The notes below the pieces were generated by a model. It was not told the origin of the DNA and searched no databases. It was given only the letters and a program-made list of their open reading frames with translations. The position numbers were made by a program, and so were the translations under genes. From NCBI GenBank assembly GCA_944474755.1, contig OX104120.1, positions 40,094,067 to 40,158,066 of the forward strand: a stretch of DNA of 64,000 bases, read 5' to 3'. Of this stretch, positions 12,205 through 21,479 are shown piece by piece (position 1 is the first letter of the stretch; every line of letters begins with the position of its first letter). The stretch is from Limnoperna fortunei. Taxonomy: Eukaryota; Mollusca; Bivalvia; Mytilida; Modiolidae.

Positions 12205-13120
12205 ATACCCCCGCTCGACAGAGTCGGGGGTATATAGTGGTCCTCATGTCCGTCCGTCCGTCCGTTCGTCCGTCCACATTTGGTTTCCGGATGATAATTC
12301 AAAAAGTTTACATCCGATTTGAATGAAACTTTGGGATATTGTTATATATCAGGTTGGTAAGAAGCCTATCGATTTTGGGGGAAATCCGTCAAATTTCAAG
12401 GTCACAGTCCACGAAAAACGTTAGAAATTTTAACAAAAAAGTTGTTTCCGGACAATAACTCAAAAAGTTTACATCCGATTTGAATGAAACTTTGGGATAT
12501 TGTCATATATCAGGTTGGTAAGAAGCCTATCGATTTTGGGGGAAATCCGTCAAATTTCAAGGTCACAGTCCACGAAAAACGTTAGAAATTTTAACATAAA
12601 AGTTGTTTCCGGACAATAACTCAAAAAGTTTGCATCCGATTTGAATGAAACTTTGGGATATTGTTATATATCAGGTTGGTAAGAAGCCTTTTGATTTTGG
12701 GGGAAATCCATCAAATTTCAAGGTCACAGTCCACGAAAAACGTTAGAAATTTTTACAAAAAAGGGGTGTTTCCGGATGATAACTCAAAAAGTTTGCATGT
12801 GATTTGAATGAAACTTTGGGATATTGTTATATATCAGGTTGGTAAGAAGCCTATTGATTTTGGGGGAAATCTGTCAAATTTCAAGGTCACAGTCCATGAA
12901 AAATGTTAGAAATTTTTACAAAAAGTTGTTTCCGGAAAATAACTCAAAAAGTTTTCATCCGATTTTAATGAAACTGTAAAATATTCTTATATATTTTGTT
13001 GGTAAGAAGCCTATTGATTTTGGTGGAAATCCATCCAATTTCAAGGTCACAATCCACGAAAAACGTTAGAAATTTTCACAAAAGCGGGGGTATCAGCGAT
13101 CGCTAGATCGACTTTGTCTA
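12205..13120 (+). mobile_element. Helentron-type non-autonomous element with tandem repeats, family 2
   Basis: Begins with the hairpin ATACCCCCG ... CGGGGGTAT (12205-12233), followed by a TCCG microsatellite and five tandem units of about 161 bp starting near 12284, 12445, 12606, 12769 and 12929. The 3' end has the inverted subterminal GCGGGGGTAT, a hairpin (CGATC-GCTA-GATCG) and the terminus TTTGTCTA. D3 has the empty site (GCTTTTGTTTATCTTTAA at about 32621), so the insertion is bounded by GTT on both sides. The architecture is the same as family 1 although the core sequence differs. Every unit contains TTTCAAGGTCACA, an extended AGGTCA half-site. No coding capacity. Confidence 0.75.
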
Positions 13121-13526
13121 GTTTATCTTTAAGTTCTTGTAGTAGACTGGGTAATGTAAAACATTAATGAATAAGGCCACGCCGAATTAATTACTTGTTC
13201 GTCGGACCGCCCGCACGCAAAATTATTTCAGAAAGAAAAAAAAATAAATTTCTTCCGCCCGCATTAACCGGAAACCCGCCCGCGTCCAGAACCGGAAGTT
13301 ATCTTTAAAAAAATAATCTTCTCCGCATTTTACGATTTTCATCCAAGCTCCGATAGCTGGAGATTCATTCAGAACTTAGAAGGTTAAAATACTGTTTCAG
13401 TCCCCTATAAAATCAAAACCGAAAGTAAAATGTAGAAAACAAGTGGGTGGTTGTGGCAGCAGTTGCCACCCAGTTTTAAGTACTGCTACCAAATACAGCA
13501 TTAGAATATCGAACGGACGATACCTT
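13121..13526. other. D2 remnant and unassigned sequence
   Basis: The first 40 or so bases (TTATCTTTAAGTTCTTGTAG ... GGTAATGTAAAACATT) match D3 at 32631-32680. After about 13165 the sequence is not in D3 and must belong to an insertion whose type I cannot name. It includes CCCGCCCGC-rich bits and a short hairpin around GGGTGG...CCACCC at 13445-13475. No gene is seen. The last nine bases (13518-13526, CGATACCTT) are the target duplication of the next element. Confidence 0.5.
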
Positions 13527-14608
13527 GGGTACCAGACAATTCGGACCGTATGTCAGGACTATTCGGACCGTATGTCAATGAAATTGTTTTATATTTAAAG
13601 TGATAAAAGTAAAAAGTAATTATAATATTAAATTAAAAAAAATAAAAAAACATGGGATTTTCCCGACCTGCTATATAGAATTAGAATCGTATAGCAAAAA
13701 TCGAATCCAAATAAATTAATTAAATAATTGTTACCAAATGAAGCATCAGAAACATCAAAGGATTTCAGCATATATAATTCCAGTGGACAAGTGGTCACAT
13801 ACAAGCCAACAAGCCCAACAGTAGCATAAAGGCCGAATGAATACCAATTTGGATCAGTTTTAAACATGTTTGTTGATTGTAAAGGTTGTTCTTCGCCAAT
13901 ACGGCCTCACCAGGAATCTGTCCTATGTCACTGCTGTGACAAGTTTTTTTCACAGAACTTATTCGGCATGACACAAAAAGACTACAGAGGTAAGAAAGCA
14001 GCTGTTAACCCAAGAGTACAGTTTATGTGCAGCAGATGTAGCTCAGCAATCCACCAACCAAACGCAGAGAGTACTATACTGTCCATTGACCCGACCATAA
14101 ACTACTCCAAACTCACTTACTTAACTTTGTAATCGATGTATATTTTGACTGTTAAATTGTTATGTTTGTTATGATATTTGATTATCATCATTAATAAAAT
14201 AAAATACGGAAAAAACTTTTATTATTATTTTTTTAATAATAGCCTGAAGTAGAACAATAATGATAGATACAAACCTTATACATAAAAAAAAAAATAAAAA
14301 CAAACAAAAGTCGGCTGTAGGTACAAACCTTATACATACAGCACAAAAATAAAAAGACAAACAAACAACATGCAAAAGTCGGCTGTAAATAGCATGAATA
14401 CATTATCATTATCTTTGTAAAATTAATATCTTTATTCATTATAAAGCGGTCCGAATGGTCCTAATATACGGTCCGAATTGTCCTGATATACGGTCTGAAT
14501 TGTCCTAATATACGGTCCGAATTGTCCTGATATACGGTCTGAATTGTCCTAATATACGGTCCGAATTGTCAGGGTCCGAATTGTCTGGGGGCCGAATTGT
14601 CCTGCATT
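13527..14608 (+). mobile_element. MULE-like DNA transposon copy, internally deleted, 9-bp target duplication
   Basis: CGATACCTT occurs immediately left (13518-13526) and right (14609-14617), a 9-bp duplication of Mutator size. The ends are inverted and built of tandem units: ACAATTCGGACCGTATGTCAGGAC is repeated near 13535-13575, and its complement (CGGTCCGAATTGTCCTAATAT) about six times at 14445-14600. A short cysteine-rich ORF sits inside, and no DDE transposase core is present. It lies in D2 between blocks that are adjacent in D3. The superfamily call rests on the target duplication length, repeat-rich inverted ends and zinc-binding ORF, so it is an inference. Confidence 0.6.
13866..14132 (+). 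CDS. Short cysteine-rich ORF inside MULE-like element
   Basis: An 88-codon frame from ATG to TAA. It has paired cysteines CKGC (residues 5-8), CHCC (21-24) and CSRC (52-55), spaced like a small zinc-binding module, with the stretch GMTQKDYRG between the second and third groups. In molluscan MULE-related proteins a similar order of Cys pairs around a TQxxYR segment precedes the transposase; this is recalled family knowledge, not a search result. The expected His/Cys ligands near residue 30 look lost, and the frame stops shortly after the third pair, so it is probably a truncated accessory domain and not a working protein. Translation was not shown. Confidence 0.35.
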   Translation: MFVDCKGCSSPIRPHQESVLCHCCDKFFSQNLFGMTQKDYRGKKAAVNPRVQFMCSRCSSAIHQPNAESTILSIDPTINYSKLTYLTL

Positions 14609-14617
14609 CGATACCTT

Positions 14618-15240
14618 TATCGACCTATTTACATGCATACAATGGAAGCCTTCAACGCACGCCAATGTTTCTAACCTTAGTTATGACAACATTATAAGAA
14701 TCAAAATTAAGGACAATCCCAAGCTTTTGGTTAGGGAAAATGTGTTATTTTTACTGTTTTTTATTGTTAATAAAGACAGGTGGTCTTTTATTATTTCTTT
14801 TAATCAATCTTGAAATTATGCCTTGCCAAAAAGATTTGGATACATAACTGAAATAGTGGTATGGGCTGTCTGTTGGTCCGTCTGTACCTATGGATAGAAA
14901 GATAAGGCAGCATCTTTTCAGAAGAGAAAAAAAACAATTCAAGACAATTCTATGCTGCTATATAATTTATTAATCAATTGGTTAAGTAATAAAACACTGA
15001 GAACAAGCACTTGTTTAATATCAAATACATTTATTTCAATTTCAGTTATTTTCTTCAAAATTAAAAAAAATCGCTCGCTCGCATCAGTTTAACCATGAAA
15101 ACCTGAAAAAATCTTTTAAAAAAATTAAAAACATGTCGCTCGCCTTAAAAAATATCATTCGCTTGTCAAAATCATAATTTCAACAAAAAAAATTAATAAA
15201 AAAAATTTCGCTCGCTCGCTCCTTATTTTAAAAGTTAGTG
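14618..15240. other. Non-coding insertion sequence with A-rich, TCGCTCGC-containing low complexity
   Basis: No gene seen. From 15040 to 15220 A-rich tracts alternate with TCGCTCGC blocks (15073, 15135, 15215). The stretch is absent from D3, so it belongs to the same inserted region of D2 as the MULE-like element. Confidence 0.5.
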
Positions 15241-16000
15241 TCCAAAGAACAAGAAATTAATTCTGTGTGGCCTAAAGAAATCAATTATGTTAAAATTGAT
15301 TTAATGGGATTATCTTTTGCTTTGCAGCAAAAATTTTACAAATATTTACAAAAATGACTGTTATTTCGTTCCTGTCTTTTTATTTTTCGTCTTTCTCTTT
15401 AGTAAGATATCGGCTTAGAAGTTCCAGAAGTGTATCGTCTGTAAATACAAAACTCATAACGTTTTCATATAAATCATGTTTAATATTTGTCTGAATAATA
15501 AAATACAATTAGAAACAGTATACTAGCAATGTAGTATAAATTCTTGCTGTCAGTTAATTAATACATTAATAAAAAAGAAACTGGGTGGGGTTTTTTTCTT
15601 TTTGTCTAGTAATTTTCATATACTGAAATAAGAAATAAAATGAAATTTGAAAAATAAAATAAATGTATGTTTGCTTCCACGAGCAGGCAATAATTTGTTT
15701 TAATGGTCATTTTTTGTTTTAATGTCTGTCCTTTTATACGATGTTTTCTAATATTTTCAAAACTGCCCGAAATTAACAACCACTTAAAATTCTCCTTTGT
15801 AAGTATACCTAATCTGGTTAAAACAATTCTTAAAATAGACATGAAAACACTGATACATAGGAAACGATTTCACGTTTCTTTAATTAATGAAGACCTTTAT
15901 TTAAAGGGACACATCTATTGATTGATTTGATTGAATTTGTTAATCATATAGAGTATATATCGACATAATTACGACGGTTCTATACATGTATACGTTTATA
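15241..16000. repeat. Segmental duplication copy D2 with orphan exon
   Basis: Colinear with D3 32690-33290 and 34565-34690. Shared landmarks include ATGTTAAAATTGATTTAATG, ATATCGGCTTAGAAGTTCCAG, GAAACAGTATACTAGC and TTGATTTGATTGAATTT. At about 15878-15890 D2 carries the uninterrupted site of the LINE that sits in D3. Confidence 0.8.
15380..15438 (-). pseudogene. Orphan terminal exon of the PLAC-like gene (D2 paralogue)
   Basis: On the minus strand a splice acceptor (ATTTACAG) is followed by 59 bases in the same phase as exon 3 of the gene at 32799-37108. They code for DDTLLELLSRYLTKEKDEK and then TAA; the intact gene has DENLLELLSRYLAEEKGEK. The reading frame, phase and stop are all kept. No cysteine-rich exon or signal-peptide exon could be found further upstream in D2, where PLE and SINE insertions follow, so this is most likely a stranded exon from a partial duplication. 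Confidence 0.6.
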
Positions 16001-16180
16001 ATTGTTATTTTTTGTAAAACAGTGACGAAGCCTGTTGGTCAGATGAAATATTTGTGCAAATTTTAAAGTGTAAAGCTTTGTTCTTCCTTTAATTGTGTAT
16101 CTAACTGTTTAAACGAATATATTATCATTTTAGTCTGTACATCATCGTTATCTACAGTAACGATCCAACACTTTTAGAAA
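16000..16180 (+). mobile_element. PLE terminal-repeat fragment (degenerate copy)
   Basis: GTGACGAAGCCTGTTGGTCA at 16022 and the following bases to CAGTAACGATCCAACA near 16173 match the PLE-A terminal region at 20284-20450. It carries a decayed hammerhead-like core, in which C to G destroys CTGACGA and one side of stem II is mutated. It marks the left edge of the PLE/SINE nest inserted into D2. Confidence 0.65.
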
Positions 16181-16560
16181 TAGATTTTAATACAGTCCAA
16201 TTTTGTGCTTACCCTCAGTATTTGACAGTATTAAAATCTTATTCTAACAGTGTTGGGCTTAATTTGTAAACGTAAATATAAATATTTGATATAAACCCTG
16301 TATTTCAGATGTTTCAGAATTTCGCTGGATAGATATATTCTATGGTTGTCCCAATACTAAGACGTTTGTATATAATTTACTTACTGTGACTGTATGACAA
16401 GTAACTAAGTCATCCTATATAATATATACAAAAATGCCGAATAAGATTACTGTCAGATTAATACGTTTTGGTTACGAATATTCCATCGTCACACGCTAGT
16501 ACGCATTCTGTATGTCTCTGTTTACAATTAATCTCGGTTAATGAAGCTATATTTGTATAT
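16181..16560. repeat. Mixed repeat fragments: tRNA-Leu-SINE body pieces and a dispersed repeat
   Basis: 16190-16274 contains an inverted piece (TTTTGTGCTTACCCTCAG) joined to a forward piece (AACAGTGTTGGGCTTAATTTGT) of the SINE body seen at 16561-17084. 16280-16375 (AACCCTGTATTTCAGATGTTTCAG ... CTGGATAGATATAT) recurs at 48945-49030. No gene. Confidence 0.55.
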
Positions 16561-16740
16561 AGCAGATTTTGCCGAGGGGTCTAAACTACTGGACATAATG
16601 CAGGCGAATGGGTGTCACAGTGTCATAACGGTGTGAGTTCGAATCCCGCTAGGGTAAGAACAAAATTTGAAAGTATTTAAATCTAATTCTACCAGAATTT
16701 GTAGACGTATACATAAATATTTGATTACACAATACTTAGA
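16561..16740 (+). mobile_element. tRNA-Leu-derived SINE, copy 1
   Basis: The head TTTGCCGAGGGGTCTAAAC resembles a box A region of tRNA-Leu, and GTTCGAATCC is a canonical box B. The body contains a diverged AATCTAATTC ... TTTGTAGACGTATA. It is not a functional tRNA because the stems are mismatched and no acceptor closure is seen. Confidence 0.65.
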
Positions 16741-16742
16741 CG

Positions 16743-17633
<891 letters not shown>

Positions 17634-18417
17634 TTATTGTTTTTTGTTTATTCCATTGGGGTGTACAGAGCAGAGCTCTTTGATCCAGAATCTCTCTCGG
17701 GCCTCCCGTTCAGAGTCTCGCCACTTGCAGTTCTGCTCGATAATTAGGATTTTTATGTGATCAAAATCCTTTGGAGTGTGGTCGGGCAGTCTGAAGTTTT
17801 GGCTTACAGGCAGAAACTGTTTCTTAGTAAGGTCACTTCTGTGACCATTCAGTCGTTTGTGGAATGGCTGTTTGGACTCGCCGACATATTGTAAGCCACA
17901 GATGGGGCACTCAAGAATGTAAATGACATTCGAGCTTTTGCAGTTAACAGTAGTGAATATTTTGTTCTGTTTACCTGTGACTTTGCTTTTAAATGTAGAC
18001 AAGGGTTCCATATGTTTGCAACATTTGCAGCGTTTGTCACCACAAGACTGACTTCTGCCAGCGGCAGTGCTGGGCTTTGCAATCTCTGCTCGTACCAATA
18101 AGTTGCGGAGACTGTTGGGTTGTTTAAACGCAACCATGGGGGGCTCTGGAAAGATTCTTGACAATCTGGGATTTTTTTCAATCGATTTCCAATGTTCACG
18201 AATGGTGCTAATTGTGTTTTTCAAACAAGGGTGGTAAGTTAGTACGCAGGGAACTCTATTGCATTTGGTTTTTTCTTTATATTGAAGAAGGGTACTCCTT
18301 GATGTCTGCTGTGCTTTTTGGAAATTCTTTTTGATGTTATTATTCCTGTACCCCCTTCTTCTAAGGTGTCCTTTTAATTTCCCTAGTCTTCTTTTAAACG
18401 AATCATCGGTGGAACAG

Positions 18418-18420
<3 letters not shown>
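17634..18420 (-). pseudogene. PLE-B: Penelope-like linker and GIY-YIG endonuclease, 5'-truncated
   Basis: The minus-strand frame begins inside the RT thumb at ICSTDDSFKRRLGKLKGHLRR, directly abutting a TA repeat, and runs to the stop after NGINKKQ. Visible parts in order are the RT thumb tail; the conserved RVPCVLTYHP and IFPEPPMVAF linker; a cysteine cluster CGDKRCKCCKH; and the GIY-YIG nuclease core VIYILECPICGLQYVGES, followed by KRLNGHRSD. PLEs encode RT plus GIY-YIG and use target-primed integration (family knowledge). The whole RT catalytic palm is missing, so the copy is dead although this part is uninterrupted. It belongs to a different subfamily from PLE-A, since many residues and the cysteine cluster differ. 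Confidence 0.8.

Positions 18421-18504
<84 letters not shown>
18421..18504. repeat. (TA)n microsatellite at the PLE-B / PLE-A junction
   Basis: Pure TA repeat separating the 5'-truncated end of PLE-B (minus strand) from the inverted terminal arm of PLE-A. Both elements end at this repeat. Confidence 0.97.
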
Positions 18505-18506
<2 letters not shown>

Positions 18507-18960
18507 GTTTAAAAATATGTAGAACAACATCTAGATACATAATTAAAGCGAAAACAAAGTTTTACACTTTAAAAAATTGCACAAATATTTCGCCTGACCA
18601 ACAGGCTTCGTCAGTGTTTTTACAACGAATGACAATAACAGGTAAAAAGTGTTTGTCGTTAAACGTATGTGATGTATACTATATCTAGTAATTAACGAAA
18701 AAATGTTTTTTGTTAGTGCTATTACAAGTATGTACAGGTGTATAAATATGTAGCACTATTTATACGGTTACAATAAATATATATACAAAAAAGCAGTTTT
18801 AAAATAAATAAAACGACACATAATTCTACATGACTATTCGGAGACCATGGTTGTATCTGGTCTAAGGTCTTATAATTTTTCATTGATTCCCTTCGGAAAT
18901 GATGTTCCCAATGTTTTTATCCAAAAACTTTCTTTCTCTTTTCTCTGTTTGTCTGTCCAC
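18502..18960 (-). repeat. Left inverted arm of PLE-A (terminal repeat plus antisense ORF end)
   Basis: An almost exact reverse complement of 19938-20399. It contains the hammerhead-like core (18588-18614, minus strand), the terminal untranslated region, and an antisense copy of the last roughly 30 codons of the PLE-A ORF. It joins the sense body at GTCTGTCCAC|AGACAGACATGG, with CAGACA microhomology. The first 40 or so residues of the apparent plus-strand frame starting at 18847 are therefore an antisense artefact. Confidence 0.9.
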
Positions 18961-20028
18961 AGACAGACATGGATGTTGAAATGGATTGAAAGCGAGGAAA
19001 ACCTTAAACAGTTCTTTGACCACGCTAACAGCATACATCCTTCTATCAAATTCACACATGAAATGTCCACATCTAAAATTTCATTCTTAGATACCACTAC
19101 CACCGTAATAGATGGAATTATGTCAACCGATCTGTACTGTAAACCCACAGATAAACATCAGTACCTCTCACCAAACAGCTGCCATCCTAAACATTGCAGC
19201 AAAAGTATTCCTTTCAGCCAAGCTCTGCGAGTTAAACGCATCTGTTCTACGGAGGCTAAAACTAAACAGCGTCTTGGGGAGCTTCGATGCCATCTAAAGC
19301 AGAGAGGATACAATAACAAAAACATATCAATAGGTTTTAATAAAGCCAACAACATCAGTAGGGACCAGCTTCTGCAGTACAGAGAAAAGAAAACTAACAA
19401 TAGAGTCCCGTTTGTCCTAACATACCACCCAGCTTTTAAAGACATCGCACGTACTATCCGCGAACGATGGACAACAATTGAAAAACATCATCAACTTTCA
19501 AAAATATTTCCAGAACCTCCTGTAATGGCCTTTAGAAAACCCAAAAGTTTAAAAGATCAGTTAGTCCGAGCAGAAATATCGTCACGTAGCCGCCAATCGG
19601 GGCAATGTTGCATCTGTGGTGACGGTCGTTGTATGACATGTGATCACATACAACACACCCAACACTTCACTAGCACATCAAATGGCAAACAATTTGACAT
19701 CCATGTCAATTTGAATTGCAAAAGTGAGAACATCATATACCTTTTACAGTGTGGTATATGCAATCTCCAGTATGTTGGTGAGTCTGTGCAACGATTCAGC
19801 AAACGAATGAACGGGCACAGAAGCGACACAAGATGCAAACCCAACTTACCCCTTAATAGGCACCTACGTACGCACGGCACTGCAATAGCTGAAATTTTTA
19901 ATAAACTTAGGGTGACCCTAATAGACCATAACCCAAGGTGGACAGACAAACAGAGAAAAGAGAAAGAAAGTTTTTGGATAAAAACATTGGGAACATCATT
20001 TCCGAAGGGAATCAATGAAAAATTATAA
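18961..20028 (+). pseudogene. PLE-A: Penelope-like RT thumb, linker and GIY-YIG endonuclease
   Basis: The frame is open from upstream (18847) to the stop at 20028, but homology starts near 18965. In order: an RT segment just after the catalytic YxDD region (SEENLKQFFDHANSIHPSIK, then SFLDTT); the PLE thumb motif KPTDKHQYLSPNSCHPKHC; RVPFVLTYHP; IFPEPPVMAF; the cysteine cluster CCICGDGRCMTC; and GIY-YIG motifs IIYLLQCGICNLQYVGES with KRMNGHRSD. The GIY-YIG motif is at about codon 296 of the open frame. RT motifs up to YIDD are missing, so this is a 5'-truncated copy. The lack of stops suggests it is young. Its 3' terminal repeat follows at 20029-20450. Confidence 0.85.
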
Positions 20029-20450
20029 GACCTTAGACCAGATACAACCATGGTCTCCGAATAGTCATGTAGAATTATGTGTCGTTTTATTTATTTTAAA
20101 ACTGCTTTTTTGTATATATATTTATTGTAACCGTATAAATAGTGCTACATATTTATACACCTGTACATACTTGTAATAGCACTAACAAAAAACATTTTTT
20201 CGTTAATTACTAGATATAGTATACATCACATACGTTTAACGACAAACACTTTTTACCTGTTATTGTCATTCGTTGTAAAAACACTGACGAAGCCTGTTGG
20301 TCAGGCGAAATATTTGTGCAATTTTTTAAAGTGTAAAACTTTGTTTTCGCTTTAATTATGTATCTAGATGTTGTTGTACATATTTTTAAACGAATATATT
20401 ATTATTTTAGTCTGTACAGCATCGTTATCTACCGTAACGATCCAACATCC
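19938..20450 (+). repeat. Right arm and terminal repeat of PLE-A with hammerhead-like core
   Basis: Positions 19938-20399 are the sense counterpart of the arm at 18502-18960. The core CTGACGA (20284-20290), A, GCCTG ... CAGGC and GAAA (20307-20310) fits a hammerhead core with one unpaired A before a 5-bp stem II. The outermost part (AACGAATATATTATTATTTTAG ... GTAACGATCCAACA) recurs at 16117-16173. Confidence 0.8.
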
Positions 20451-20483
20451 CGTACGAACAATTGTTGACTATTTCTTTAGACG

Positions 20484-20486
<3 letters not shown>

Positions 20487-20549
<63 letters not shown>
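20487..20549. repeat. (TA)n microsatellite outside PLE-A
   Basis: Pure TA repeat beyond the right terminal region of PLE-A. A shorter TATATATATA block follows at 20590. Confidence 0.95.
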
Positions 20550-20552
<3 letters not shown>

Positions 20553-20623
20553 TTTCATGAAACGGTTGATTACACAGATTGGCTGTAACATATATATATA
20601 TACTATCCGGTCTGTCACACATT

Positions 20624-20772
20624 CCGTCAAGGATTGCCAGTTTTTCTACCGCAGGTCGGGGGTTTTCTCTGGGTACTCCGGCTTCCTCCCCCAATAAAAA
20701 CTGGACGCCATGATATAGCTGAAAAATTGCTGAAAGTGGCGTTAAACACCATCAAACAAAACAAACAAACAC
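20624..20772 (+). mobile_element. SINE with CTCCGGCTTCCTCCCCC body, 5'-truncated
   Basis: Starts in the body (GGATTGCCAG) and contains GGGTACTCCGGCTTCCTCC, GGACGCCATGATATAGCTGA, GCTGAAAGTGGCGTTAAACA and an A/C-rich tail. The tRNA-like head is missing. It interrupts D2; D3 lacks the insertion at the matching place (about 34720). Other copies are at 35062-35341, 44960-45195 (-), 46685-46815 (-), 58199-58297, 60613-60840 and 63300-63560 (-). The body resembles deeply conserved metazoan SINE core domains (Nin-DC/V/Meta types); I cannot tell which. Confidence 0.8.
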
Positions 20773-20990
20773 ATTACATCACCTTGTTTTAGCTTTGTTT
20801 TAGCTAATTGTTTATTGAGTTTTTAGTCGATTCAACCACACCATGAACCATAGGTGGCTGACTACAAAACTACTTGTACATATTACGTAGAAATATTTGG
20901 TGAACCGACTTAGTCATACCGATTCTAAAATCCAACAATATCCGGCGTGTTTCTTCTTTTAAAATGCACATATAACATAATTTAATCCTA
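20773..20990. repeat. Distal end of segmental duplication copy D2
   Basis: TTTTAGCTAATTGTTTATTGAG ... CCATGAACCA(T)AGGTGGCTGAC matches D3 at 34745-34910. Similarity fades after about 20960. No coding sequence. Confidence 0.7.
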
Positions 20991-21107
20991 TTGTTGAAGA
21001 ACATTTGATATTTTTGTCTTAGAATCAGCCTTTTTTAATTCCCATTAATTAAATCACCTTGTGATAATAAAGACAAAGTATAAAAAATAATAAAATTAAA
21101 AAATGAC

Positions 21108-21252
21108 GAAGTATGTGCATATTGTGTAAAAGTATATGCATATAATGTATAAGTATATGCATATAATATCCAAGTATATCCACATAATGTGAAATTATAT
21201 GCATATAATATCAAAGTGTATCCACATAATATGAAAGTATAAGAATATAATT
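21108..21252. repeat. Degenerate AT-rich minisatellite, about 25-bp period
   Basis: Five to six diverged units of the type AAGTATATGCATATAATGT alternate with AAGTATATCCACATAATGT. No gene nearby. Confidence 0.7.
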
Positions 21253-21479
21253 AAAACATTAACACATTAACACATAAGGCAGGAACGGCATTCCATTTAC
21301 AAAGCTTATATATATCTACCAAGTAACTCTTCCTTGAACAACTAGTCAATAGAAGAAAGGAACTCTTTGAACCAACTTAAAGAAAGATATGTTTATCATC
21401 AAACCAGCATAAAAAGTGAGTGCAGTAGTAGAAATGGACAGATTTGATTACATTAGAGAAGTCCAAAGACAACTGACTG

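Noticed and set aside
13866..14132. Free-standing zinc-finger host gene
   Set aside because: It lies inside an element bounded by inverted ends and a 9-bp target duplication.
14169..14439. Two overlapping minus-strand frames with hydrophobic runs
   Set aside because: They cover an A-rich duplicated stretch (ACAAACCTTATACATA twice) inside the MULE-like element and have no domain.
18847..18960. N-terminal 40 residues of the PLE-A open frame
   Set aside because: This stretch is the antisense of the ORF's own C-terminus in the inverted arm, so it is not part of the protein.
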